Assembly: GCA_030065015.1 (NCBI GenBank)
Contig: JASJDU010000006.1
Span: 1 to 37,560, forward strand
Length of the DNA: 37,560 bases
Direction of reading: 5' to 3'
Origin: Candidatus Caenarcanales bacterium
GTDB taxonomy: Bacteria > Cyanobacteriota > Vampirovibrionia > Caenarcaniphilales > Caenarcanaceae
Shown here: positions 16,616 through 24,730 of the stretch, one piece after another
How positions within the stretch are numbered: position 1 is the stretch's first letter
Layout of the letters: the number at the start of each line of letters is the position of its first letter
The notes under the pieces: generated by a model
What the model was told of the DNA's origin: nothing
Seen by the model: the letters and a program-made list of their open reading frames with translations, nothing else
The model's database searches: none
Program-made: the position numbers and the translations under genes

Positions 16616-17977
16616 GTGGCTGTAACAAAGATAACAAAGCCGGCAGTGATGCGTCGTAATGATATTAAGCCTTTTTCTCGGCAAAAGGCTAAAAAAGACT
16701 TGCCTTGGTACCGTTCTCACGAAGCAATTTGGCTAACTTTAACTAAGCCAGGAAAAGGTGGAGCGAATATAAGTAAATTAACTTGGATAACGACTCTCCT
16801 TCCTTTATTAGCGGCACCAATTTTAATGGCTGGACTTACAGCTAGAAGTTTTTCGGATGTGAGTCTTAAGAACAATCAACAGCCTAATGGATTTGTAAAG
16901 CTTTTAAGAAATATCTATCCTGCAGCTTATTCCTTAATGATGGTTTGTGGGATCTTGAATGGGGTTGGTTATGCTTCTATTTCACGAATCTTGTCATATT
17001 CACTGCTGCTTTTAGGCGCAGGTTTTGTTTGGAATCAAGAAAATAAAAGAAACTCTTCTTTAGAAGAGCTTGCAAAACTTGGAATAGATCCTAATTCTCC
17101 AGATGTACCAAAAAATGTTCAGGATTTAAAAGATAAATTAGCTGATGCAACCGCTTCAATTTCTGCCTTTGCAAGAATTTATTACTGCTTTGCAATGTTT
17201 TTTACTTTTTTGGCTAACACAACTCAGGTATCTCCTAAAGTCATGATTAAGGGAAAGCTAACTGATTTCAGCTGTAAAGTATCAGATTCATCGAACATTA
17301 GAGATATTCTTAGTCACTTTGGTAAAAATTGGCGTGCAAACTTTCAAAAGGAAATAGCTGCTGGAGCTTACTATGGGAAGTCAATATTTAGCCTTAAACA
17401 ATGGAAGCATATTGGTAAAACATTGGTTGGTAAGAATAAAGAATTTGAAGCCACAATTCCTGATACACAAAACCCAATATTGAGATTCCTATATCGTCTT
17501 GGAGAGCCTAATTGTAGTGGTACATTTACCATGCTCAATGGTCTTACAAGATTCTTTAGTGTTATTGGAACTGCTTTAGCAGTGAGTCAGCTTGGTATTC
17601 AAGTGTTTAACGATGAAGATCCTCTATTGAAGAGTCAAAAAGTAGCTCAATTGGAAAAAGAAAAACCCGCCATGAAAACTTTATTCGATGTCACCATGAA
17701 TATAAATAATCTAGGAAATGCTTTTATGGGACTATGTTCATATTCTACAGGCTTTAATCAAGCGTATTCAGAGAAACTGGGTATGTTATCTGCTATTTTG
17801 CAGAGAATTGGTGCGACTATGCATATGTTATCGGTTGCTTGTGATACACAAGGTTGGTATCTTCTAGGTCAGGCGTTTAAACTCTTTAGTAATGCTTGTT
17901 TCCAATTGGCAAATGCCTTTGGAACCGCATTTAAAGCAGTGCCAAATTTAATCAGAAATAATTTACTTACGGTTTAA
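16616..17977 (+). CDS. Unknown 453-aa membrane protein
   Basis: GTG start at 16616 with a weak GAAG ahead; ATG 16649 is an alternative. The N-terminus is basic. Several hydrophobic stretches are visible: 'TTLLPLLAAPILMAGLTA' (about 64-81), 'YSLMMVCGILNGVGYASI' and 'ILSYSLLLLGAGFVW' (about 103-140), 'IYYCFAMFFTFLA' (about 190), 'FFSVIGTALAVSQLGI', and hydrophobic, Ala/Gly/Cys-rich helices near the C-terminus. No family is recognised. The 234-base upstream gap separates it from the 747-aa gene, so it may have its own promoter. It belongs, by position and by lack of known relatives, to the same run of unknown large proteins. Confidence 0.65.
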   Translation: MAVTKITKPAVMRRNDIKPFSRQKAKKDLPWYRSHEAIWLTLTKPGKGGANISKLTWITTLLPLLAAPILMAGLTARSFSDVSLKNNQQPNGFVKLLRNIYPAAYSLMMVCGILNGVGYASISRILSYSLLLLGAGFVWNQENKRNSSLEELAKLGIDPNSPDVPKNVQDLKDKLADATASISAFARIYYCFAMFFTFLANTTQVSPKVMIKGKLTDFSCKVSDSSNIRDILSHFGKNWRANFQKEIAAGAYYGKSIFSLKQWKHIGKTLVGKNKEFEATIPDTQNPILRFLYRLGEPNCSGTFTMLNGLTRFFSVIGTALAVSQLGIQVFNDEDPLLKSQKVAQLEKEKPAMKTLFDVTMNINNLGNAFMGLCSYSTGFNQAYSEKLGMLSAILQRIGATMHMLSVACDTQGWYLLGQAFKLFSNACFQLANAFGTAFKAVPNLIRNNLLTV

Positions 17978-18154
17978 GTTAATTCTCCAAACTCGTTCGA
18001 AAGTTAAAATGAAAATCCTATGAATTGAAGCTGATACTAATACCTAAATTTATGAATTAATAACTCTTCTATAACTTAACTGGTGGTAAAAAGCTATTAT
18101 ATTTTATTGATAAACTTCTATTGAAAATTCTTAGGAATTTAAAGAAAAGCCTAA

Positions 18155-19549
18155 ATGCCAGTGCAAGATAAACCCAAGTCAACTTTCTCAAGTGGGATCT
18201 ATAATCAAATTAATAGTCCTAAAGAATCTTACGGTTTTGAGCTTTATGTACCGGGTCTTCCGCACATTGTTTTTGGAAAGCAAGAAATAAAGGGTTATGT
18301 TCTTTTAGCAACCTTTATTGTTTCGCTTTTGTGTCTTGCTTTTGTTTTAATTCCCGGACTCAGTCAACTAATCGGTAATTTACTGCTTAATCCTCTCGAT
18401 AATAATTATGAAAGAATAATATCCATTCTCAATTTCCCAACCTCTTTTAGGTTAATCACTTCTGTCACAGTATCTTCATTCATCGTTTATTTAATTTTTG
18501 AGAATTACAAAGACTTAAAAAGTAAATTTAGAATTATTGAAAAAGATTTAAAGCCCTCTCTATTTACGGCATCTTTTAGTGGTTCTTATCTAGCTAATAT
18601 CAGTCTATTAATAACCATTATCTTTTATGGGCTTTTCTTTAATTTTTCTCCAATTGAAAAAGAAAAAACAATTGAGATAGAAATGGTGTCTCCCTTTGTT
18701 GATAATCCAATAGTAAAAAAGCCACCTAAAAAAGCTCCTAAAAATGCCAAAAGAGTAGCAGTCCAGAATGCTGTTAATTCAGGAAGATTTAATAAAAAAT
18801 TGCCTCTGTCTCCAGGTATCTCTCAACCAAAGCCTAAACCTAAAAGTGCAACTCCGAGGAAACCCAGTAAATCCGCAAAACCATCTCCTTATAAAAAACC
18901 TTCTCGAAAAAAATCTTTCAAGCCATTTCCAAAGTCTGCCCCTAAACCTAAAGCTTCAAGGCCAAAATCTCTCATTCCCAGTTTTAAGCCAAAAGCTAAT
19001 TCTAAAACCAGCGTAAGTTCTAGCAATAATTCAAGCACCAAGACTCCAAGAAGTCTCAAACCTCTCTATAAAGGTTCTAGCTCTTCTAGTAGTAGCTCTA
19101 GAAAAGTTGCTTTTTCAGGTTCACCATCAAGAGGCCCTGTTTTACCTTCAAGAACCAGTGGCTTTAGTTCCGGTGCAGGTCTAGGTAATTCTGGTCCAAA
19201 TAACAATCCAAATGGCCCCATAACGGTAGCAGCAAGAAAAGATGTTGATTATGGTCCTTTTATGCAAGATCTTCAACGGAGAATTCAGCAAGCCTGGAAA
19301 CCTAGTGGTTCTGATAAGCAAGATAAAGTTATTTTGTCTTTTACCCTCAAAAAAAATGGAACCTTAGTACCGGGGTCATTGCGTACTGTTAATTCTTCAA
19401 ATCCTTTAGCGGAAGCCGCTGCAAGACAAGCTGTGTTAGCTGCATCCCCTGGCTTTAGGCCTCTCCCAGATGGTGCTGCTGATCAAGTTAGAATAGACTT
19501 TACCTTTACTAGGACGGGAACACGCTTTATGGGCTTGAAAAAATATTAA
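18155..19549 (+). CDS. TonB-like energy-transducing protein with three N-terminal TM segments
   Basis: TonB links inner-membrane proton motive force to outer-membrane transporters. Here three hydrophobic segments (about 47-77, 98-116, 145-164) are followed by 'IEIEMVSP', then a Lys/Pro/Ser-rich spacer (about 186-310, e.g. 'KKPPKKAPKNAKR') with a serine run, then a C-terminal TonB/TolA-like domain (about 365-464: 'FMQDLQRRIQQAWKP', 'VILSFTLKKNGTL', 'AAARQAVLAASPGFRPLP', 'IDFTFT'). Typical TonB has one TM helix and ~240 residues, so the N-terminus is unusual. No exbB or exbD is nearby. The presence of a TonB-like protein implies a diderm envelope. rsmI follows 50 bases downstream. Confidence 0.8.
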   Translation: MPVQDKPKSTFSSGIYNQINSPKESYGFELYVPGLPHIVFGKQEIKGYVLLATFIVSLLCLAFVLIPGLSQLIGNLLLNPLDNNYERIISILNFPTSFRLITSVTVSSFIVYLIFENYKDLKSKFRIIEKDLKPSLFTASFSGSYLANISLLITIIFYGLFFNFSPIEKEKTIEIEMVSPFVDNPIVKKPPKKAPKNAKRVAVQNAVNSGRFNKKLPLSPGISQPKPKPKSATPRKPSKSAKPSPYKKPSRKKSFKPFPKSAPKPKASRPKSLIPSFKPKANSKTSVSSSNNSSTKTPRSLKPLYKGSSSSSSSSRKVAFSGSPSRGPVLPSRTSGFSSGAGLGNSGPNNNPNGPITVAARKDVDYGPFMQDLQRRIQQAWKPSGSDKQDKVILSFTLKKNGTLVPGSLRTVNSSNPLAEAAARQAVLAASPGFRPLPDGAADQVRIDFTFTRTGTRFMGLKKY

Positions 19550-19599
19550 AGAATACATGAATGAATCTTTACGAACATCATTAAGTTACAGAGGTTTTT

Positions 19600-20277
19600 G
19601 TGCAAGAAATTATTAATGCTCTTTATATAATCGCCAGTCCAATTGGTAATTTAGGGGATTTAACCGAAAGAGCGAAATTTATTATTTCTGAAGTTGATGT
19701 AATTGTTTGTGAAGATACCAGAGTTACATCTAAGCTTCTCAACCATATTGGATGCAAGAAAAAACTCATCTCTTGCAATGCTCACAACGAGTCAAATAAA
19801 TCAAAGTATTTAATTGAGCTTTTGAAGGGTGGAAATTCTATAGGTTATTTATCTGATGCTGGGACTCCCGGTATTTCTGATCCTGGAAATTTATTGGTTG
19901 AGCAAGTTGTCGAGGCGGGCTTTGAAGTTATTCCGATTCCCGGTCCATCGTCAATAACAACGATTTTATCCATTTGTGGATTCAATTTATCAAAAGGTTT
20001 TTATTTTGAAGGTTTCTTGCCGAGAAAAGATGGAAAGCTTAAGAAACTAATTCAAACTATCATTGTTGATTTGAAGGTACCCTTAATAGCTTTTGAGTCT
20101 CCTTACCGCATTAAAAAAAGCCTTTCTAAAATAGCAGAATTCTCTCCAACCTTAAAGTGCTGCCTTGGAAGAGAGCTAACTAAATTGCATGAAGAAATTA
20201 TTAGAGGTAACATCTCAGAAGTAGCAGCTAAAAAAATAACTGAAAAAGGTGAATTTGTGATTGTTTTAAGTGCTTAG
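19600..20277 (+). CDS. rsmI: 16S rRNA 2'-O-ribose C1402 methyltransferase RsmI
   Basis: RsmI methylates the ribose of C1402 in the 30S decoding centre using SAM. The tetrapyrrole-methylase-type fold is shown by 'LYIIASPIGNLGDLTERA', 'VIVCEDTRVTSKLL', 'NAHNE', 'IGYLSDAGTPGISDPG' and 'IPIPGPSSITTIL', then 'FYFEGFLPRK' and 'CLGRELTKLHEE'. A GTG start at 19600 has AGAGG a few bases upstream. At 225 residues it is shorter than the usual ~270-290 because the small C-terminal extension found in many RsmI proteins is missing. It ends 4 bases inside the convergent 345-aa gene. Confidence 0.95.
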   Translation: MQEIINALYIIASPIGNLGDLTERAKFIISEVDVIVCEDTRVTSKLLNHIGCKKKLISCNAHNESNKSKYLIELLKGGNSIGYLSDAGTPGISDPGNLLVEQVVEAGFEVIPIPGPSSITTILSICGFNLSKGFYFEGFLPRKDGKLKKLIQTIIVDLKVPLIAFESPYRIKKSLSKIAEFSPTLKCCLGRELTKLHEEIIRGNISEVAAKKITEKGEFVIVLSA

Positions 20278-21311
20278 CTAGAGCCTTTTTCAACATATAT
20301 TTTAATTTGTCCTTTGTTGAGTTGGTAAGTACCTGAAATTTTGTAAGGTACGTTTCGTATTATAGAATTTATTTCTATCCAAAGTGGGTTTGAAGGATTA
20401 GAGGTATTTCTCAATAATTGTTCAGCAACACTAATTATTTGTCTTTGTAAAGCCCCTAAGTTTGCTGGCAAAGTAACATTTCCTTCGTATTTGTAACTTA
20501 CATCTATCGCATTATTGTTATATGTTAAGCCAAATGAACCATTAGTTGGACCTATTTTACCAATAACCGAAAGCTTAGTAGATGTTAAATAGTTTTCAAG
20601 TTGAATCCTGTCTGGCTCTTCTAGACCTAGTTTAAATGGCTCCATAGCTCCTGGGTGCTCATAATTCAAACTAAGAACATGAATCTTTATATGCTCCTCC
20701 ATTCCTGGTAACTGAAGTTTTTTTACTATATGTTCTCCACCACTATGATTTAAAACATTCTTTAATAAGCCTAGAGAAAGAAACTTATCAAAGGCTTCAT
20801 TTGATATCTCTTTTAATCCTTGTAAATGAAGCATTGATTTTAAATATTTGCGCTCAGGTGTATTAAAGAAGGCATTAATTGCTCCTGTTCTTTGATTAAG
20901 AGCTAGTAGGTTTGCTGCTCTTTTGTAAGACTCTAAAGCTTTGTTTGGATTTCTTTGTTTTACATGAAAGTCGCCATTCAATTCGTGAAGCTGAGCTTGT
21001 ACTTCCGAGGAGAATGAGTCTAAGTTTTTTAATTTTTCATTTATGAGAAAGTGCGCCAATTTTAATCTATTGACATTATTACTTTCAAGGTGTTCCTTAA
21101 TTGCAGCTAGGCTTGTTGCTCTGTGTTGTTGTTGACTTTGTAGATTAATTGCTTGATGATTACTTTGAGATTGTGACTTCACCCGTTTTATAGAAGGATG
21201 AGAAGATCCACCCACAGGTTTGTAACTGATGCTGTTAATACTTGAATAGTATTGAAGATCATTGAATTTACGAAAGTTAAATCCTTCGTTGTATATCTTT
21301 TGAGTAATCAT
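20274..21311 (-). CDS. Unknown 345-aa protein with a TPR-like region
   Basis: I do not recognise the family. The N-terminal ~70 residues are Ser/Gln/His-rich and probably disordered ('SQSQSNHQAINLQSQQQHR'). Residues ~70-140 look like a TPR/helical hairpin region ('EVQAQLHELNGDFHVKQRNPNKALESYKRAANLLA'-type pattern, compressed here). The C-terminal ~110 residues alternate beta-strand-like patterns ('SVIGKIG...SFGLTYNNNAIDVSYKY', 'YKISGTYQLNKGQIKIYVEK'). No signal peptide or membrane segment is seen, so a cytosolic or non-classically exported location is likely. It converges on rsmI with a 4-base overlap of the stop regions. Confidence 0.7.
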   Translation of the reverse strand: MITQKIYNEGFNFRKFNDLQYYSSINSISYKPVGGSSHPSIKRVKSQSQSNHQAINLQSQQQHRATSLAAIKEHLESNNVNRLKLAHFLINEKLKNLDSFSSEVQAQLHELNGDFHVKQRNPNKALESYKRAANLLALNQRTGAINAFFNTPERKYLKSMLHLQGLKEISNEAFDKFLSLGLLKNVLNHSGGEHIVKKLQLPGMEEHIKIHVLSLNYEHPGAMEPFKLGLEEPDRIQLENYLTSTKLSVIGKIGPTNGSFGLTYNNNAIDVSYKYEGNVTLPANLGALQRQIISVAEQLLRNTSNPSNPLWIEINSIIRNVPYKISGTYQLNKGQIKIYVEKGSS

Positions 21312-21397
21312 TGGTAATAAAGTTTAATACTAGTTTAAAGAGAATGATATTAGCTTGGATTGAATTATAATGTCAATATGGGTTGCGGGATTGCTTA

Positions 21398-21418
21398 ATG
21401 AGAGGCAAGGCCTCTTTA
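21398..21418. other. Short hairpin upstream of tyrS
   Basis: AGAGGC-AAG-GCCTCT forms a 6-bp stem about 30-50 bases before tyrS. Only three T bases follow. It is too small for a T-box leader, and no T-box sequence was recognised around it; role unclear. Confidence 0.3.
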
Positions 21419-21450
21419 AGATATACTTAAATTTCGCTTAGAAAGAAAAG

Positions 21451-22662
21451 ATGTTAGAAAGATTGAACCTACAAAGCTTTGAAGAACAAGCTGAATATTT
21501 AATGGCTGGTGGTGCAGAGGTTTTGCCTAATGGTAAAAGTACCCTTGTAGAAAAACTGAAAACAGCTTCCGAAGAGAAGAGACCTTTAAGAGTAAAGTTA
21601 GGTATCGATCCGACAGGTTCTGATTTGCATTTGGGACATACCGTTTGTTTACAGGTTTTAAGAAGGTTTCAAAAACTAGGTCATTTACCTGTTCTGTTAA
21701 TCGGAGGATTTACCGCTCAATTGGGAGATCCCACTGGAAGAAATGAAGCTAGACCTTCTCTAACAGAAAGTGATGTGAAAGAAAACTCAAAAACTTTTCT
21801 AAAACAAATAGAAAAAGTAATTGATTTGAGTAAATCTGAGATAGTTGATAATTCAGACTGGTTGAGCAACTTGAGTTTAACAGAGGTTTTAAAGTTAGCC
21901 AGTACAACCACAATAAACCAGTTAGTGGGAAAAGAGGCTTTTGGTGAAAGACTTGAGCAGGGACATCCTTTGTACGTTCATGAAATCTTTTATCCAATTT
22001 TACAGGGATATGATTCAGTAGCTATTAAAGCTGATATTGAGCTTGGTGGACACGATCAGAGGTTTAATGTTCTTTCTGGAAGAGCTCTTCAAAAACATTT
22101 CGGACAAGAACCACAGATCGTAATGATGTTTCCTTTATTAATTGGTCTAGATGGAAAAAAGAAAATGTCTAAGACCTCTGAAAATTACATTGCAATTCAA
22201 GATTCACCGAATGAGATGTTTGGAAAGACAATGAGTCTTCCGGATGAACAATTGATTAATTGGCATGAATTGGTGGTGGATTCAACTCCAAATGATTTAA
22301 AGAGAGTGAAACATGAATTAGAAACTGGAGCTAATCCTCGTGATATTAAGATGAGTTTAGCCCAAAGGATTATTGAATTCTATTACAATCCAGAAGAATC
22401 TAGTAAAGCGAAAGAAGACTTTATTGCAAAGTTTCAGAAACGTGAAATTCCTGACGAAATACCGGAATTCAAGCTGAATGACTCTTTAGGGTTAATTGAC
22501 GTCTTAGTGGAAGCTGAGATGGTTTCTTCTAGAGGGGAGGCTAAGAGAATGATTGCTGGACAAGGAGTGAAAGTCAATTCAGAAAAAGCAGATAGTGAAA
22601 CAAAATTGAAGCTTGGAGATGTTATCCAAGTAGGAAAGAGAAAATTTGTGAAAATTGTTTAA
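21451..22662 (+). CDS. tyrS: Tyrosyl-tRNA synthetase
   Basis: A class I aminoacyl-tRNA synthetase charging tRNA-Tyr. The Rossmann domain has 'LGIDPTGSDLHLGH' with the HIGH-type HLGH at 60-63, 'GGFTAQLGDPTGRNEAR', and the KMSKS loop reading KMSKT at 238-242. The C-terminal S4 RNA-binding domain (about 340-403) has 'VSSRGEAKRMIAGQGVKVN'. Length (403 aa) and KMSKT variant fit the TyrZ-like group of bacterial TyrRS. The first ATG is used, with AGAAAG upstream. A bidirectional terminator hairpin lies just beyond the stop. Confidence 0.97.
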   Translation: MLERLNLQSFEEQAEYLMAGGAEVLPNGKSTLVEKLKTASEEKRPLRVKLGIDPTGSDLHLGHTVCLQVLRRFQKLGHLPVLLIGGFTAQLGDPTGRNEARPSLTESDVKENSKTFLKQIEKVIDLSKSEIVDNSDWLSNLSLTEVLKLASTTTINQLVGKEAFGERLEQGHPLYVHEIFYPILQGYDSVAIKADIELGGHDQRFNVLSGRALQKHFGQEPQIVMMFPLLIGLDGKKKMSKTSENYIAIQDSPNEMFGKTMSLPDEQLINWHELVVDSTPNDLKRVKHELETGANPRDIKMSLAQRIIEFYYNPEESSKAKEDFIAKFQKREIPDEIPEFKLNDSLGLIDVLVEAEMVSSRGEAKRMIAGQGVKVNSEKADSETKLKLGDVIQVGKRKFVKIV

Positions 22663-22674
22663 ATGTAAAAGATA

Positions 22675-22703
22675 AACTCCCTCTCAAATATTGAGAAGGA
22701 GTT
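22675..22703. terminator. Bidirectional terminator between tyrS and the cysteine-rich protein gene
   Basis: AACTCCCTCTCAA (22675-22687) and TTGAGAAGGAGTT (22691-22703) pair at 12 of 13 positions around a 3-base loop. T-rich sequence follows on the - strand (TTTATCTTTT) and a shorter run on the + strand. It sits between two convergent genes. Confidence 0.75.
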
Positions 22704-22734
22704 CTTTGAGTTGTTATTTCCTAAAGAGGTTCAA

Positions 22735-23544
22735 TTAGCTTGAAGATACTTGAACTTGATTTAGGTTTTGAGAAGCATTCTCTACTTGAATTTGATTATT
22801 ATTGTTTACCACTGAAACTGCAACATTGGTTCTGTAAAAGCTTGGTTTTGTATGGCGAACATGTGGAACACACTTCCATCTTGGACAGCAAGCTCCAGGA
22901 TTGAGTATAACTAATTTACCTTTTGAACAATAAGGTTCAACTTGTGTGCACATTACTTTGTCACATTTATTAGCAACAACTTTTTTGCAAATCAACTTTC
23001 CATGCTCGTAAGTCTTGTATTCACCATGCTTGCAAACTAACTTTTTATGACAAGTCCACTTACCATTAACAAAAGCTTTATAGCTGTTGCTTGCACAAAC
23101 TGTTGGCTTGTGCTTGGGTCTTTCGTAGCGGTGATGACTATATTTTACGGGAGCTGTATAAGGCTTAATTTCCTCAACTATTACCGGTACTATAGCGAAT
23201 GCGAGTGCAAAACCCGTATAGTAACCATAAGATTCTGGATAATGACTCGAGAAACAATCGGTGTTTAAGCCACTATGATATTTGTTTGTATATGGAACAC
23301 TAAGTGAGCTGAAGTAGTTACGTCTGCTGAAATTATGATATCCACAAGAGTGACCATAACATCCATCTCTTTGACCATTAACGGTAACTGTACTACCTGA
23401 ACCACCAACCATCAATTGGTTTTGGTTTATCCCTTGAGAAGCTGAAAGCCTGCCATTACCCCAAGCAAAACTTGCGGTAGATATAGATGAGATTATGAAA
23501 CAACATAAAATTACTAAACTTTTTATTTTGTTGATGCTTACCAC
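22735..23544 (-). CDS. Secreted cysteine-rich protein with VWC-like C-terminus
   Basis: GTG 23544 is chosen because AGAGG lies about 7 bases upstream and the signal peptide then starts properly (ending ...SISTASFA, residue 27); a TTG at 23595 would add 17 residues. The mature part is 13-cysteine, His/Tyr/Ser-rich in its first half and Lys/Cys-rich in its second. 'CDKVMCTQVEPYC' and 'NPGACCPRWKC' together follow the spacing of von Willebrand C (VWC) domains (C..C...C...CCP..C), otherwise best known from eukaryotic extracellular proteins. Repeated 'YKxFxxGKxxCxKK'-type units precede it. An exported, disulphide-stabilised surface or secreted protein is likely; its partner is unknown. Confidence 0.65.
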   Translation of the reverse strand: MVSINKIKSLVILCCFIISSISTASFAWGNGRLSASQGINQNQLMVGGSGSTVTVNGQRDGCYGHSCGYHNFSRRNYFSSLSVPYTNKYHSGLNTDCFSSHYPESYGYYTGFALAFAIVPVIVEEIKPYTAPVKYSHHRYERPKHKPTVCASNSYKAFVNGKWTCHKKLVCKHGEYKTYEHGKLICKKVVANKCDKVMCTQVEPYCSKGKLVILNPGACCPRWKCVPHVRHTKPSFYRTNVAVSVVNNNNQIQVENASQNLNQVQVSSS

Positions 23545-23717
23545 TGAACTGCCTCTGAATAATTCTGTAAATCGATAATTGAATAAAACAATCAAAAGGT
23601 TTATGTTTCATTAAGATATCCAAAACTTATTCACTCTTAAATATTTTTTTAATTCTATTTTGTTGTAATCTTTTAAATCTCCTGAGATTATCTAACTTGT
23701 TGATACAATAGAGTCCT

Positions 23718-24698
23718 ATGAGTTCCAACGAAAAAAAAATGAAAAAGAACTCAAATTTTGTTCTTGAATTTGAAAAGCCTTTAGGCAGTCTTTTAGAAAA
23801 AATTGATGAGTTAGAAGAGTCTAATGTTGAAGGCTGTGAGGATGTAATAGAAAGATTGAAAAAAGAATTTAAAGAATTGAAAGAGAGAATATACACCAAC
23901 TTACAGCCGCACCAAAGACTGCAAATTGCGAGACATCCCGATCGTCCGTATTCCCTTGATTATGTTAAAGAACTCGGCACCAATTGGATTGAGCTTCATG
24001 GAGATCGATCTGGGAGTGATGATGGTGCTATTGTTGGCGGTCTTCTGGAATTAACCGAAGGACAGACAGTAGTAGTTGTTGGAAATGAAAAAGGCAGAGG
24101 AATAAAAGAAAAGCAGAAAAGGAATTTTGGTATGCCTCAACCGTGGGGCTATGAAAAGGCTATGAGGCTATTTAAACATGCTGAAACCTTCAATCTCCCA
24201 ATAATTACCTTAATAGATACTCCCGGTGCTTACCCTGGATTAGAAGCAGAAGCTAAGGGGCAATCAATTGCTATTGCGAGAAGTATTCAGCTAATGTCGA
24301 CTTTAAAGGTCCCAATCATTGCGGTTATTACTGGAGAAGGTGGCTCTGGAGGAGCTTTGGCACTTGGTGTGGCGAATCGTGTTTTAATGCTTGAACATTC
24401 GGTTTATTCAGTAATCTCCCCGGAAGGTTGTGCTGCTATTTTATGGAGAACCCGCGAAAAATCTTCAGAGGCGGCTACTGCTCTGAGGATCACTGCAAAA
24501 GAATTATTAGACTTAGGTTTAATCGATGAAATAATTACTGAACCTTCCGGTGGTGCTCACAAAAATTATCAATCTTCGGCTACGAATATTAAGGAAAGCA
24601 TTCTAAGGCATTTAAATCAGCTTAAAGGTTTTTCTTTGGAAGAGTTACAGGAAGATAGAATGAAGAAATTTAGACACTTTGGTGCATTTATAGGTTAA
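23718..24698 (+). CDS. accA: Acetyl-CoA carboxylase carboxyltransferase subunit alpha
   Basis: AccA with AccD transfers carboxyl from biotin to acetyl-CoA, making malonyl-CoA for fatty acids. The crotonase-fold core is visible: 'WIELHGDRSGSDDGAIVGGL', 'GRGIKEKQKRNFGMPQPWGYEKAMRL', compressed here, 'IITLIDTPGAYPG', 'GEGGSGGALALGVANRVLMLEHS' and 'YSVISPEGCAAILWR'. An N-terminal helical region (about 1-70) is usual in bacterial AccA. Length 326 is normal. No accD is adjacent. A small ORF overlapping on the opposite strand (23627-23899) was judged a shadow. Confidence 0.96.
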   Translation: MSSNEKKMKKNSNFVLEFEKPLGSLLEKIDELEESNVEGCEDVIERLKKEFKELKERIYTNLQPHQRLQIARHPDRPYSLDYVKELGTNWIELHGDRSGSDDGAIVGGLLELTEGQTVVVVGNEKGRGIKEKQKRNFGMPQPWGYEKAMRLFKHAETFNLPIITLIDTPGAYPGLEAEAKGQSIAIARSIQLMSTLKVPIIAVITGEGGSGGALALGVANRVLMLEHSVYSVISPEGCAAILWRTREKSSEAATALRITAKELLDLGLIDEIITEPSGGAHKNYQSSATNIKESILRHLNQLKGFSLEELQEDRMKKFRHFGAFIG

Positions 24699-24730
24699 AT
24701 AAGTATTTGAACCTAAAAGCTTTTGTTTTT

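Noticed and set aside
21398-21450. T-box leader for tyrS
   Set aside because: Only a 6-bp hairpin and no recognisable T-box sequence; also the space is too short.
23627-23899. 90-codon - strand ORF over the accA start
   Set aside because: It runs against a strongly conserved accA N-terminus and has Phe/Ser/Leu-rich shadow composition.
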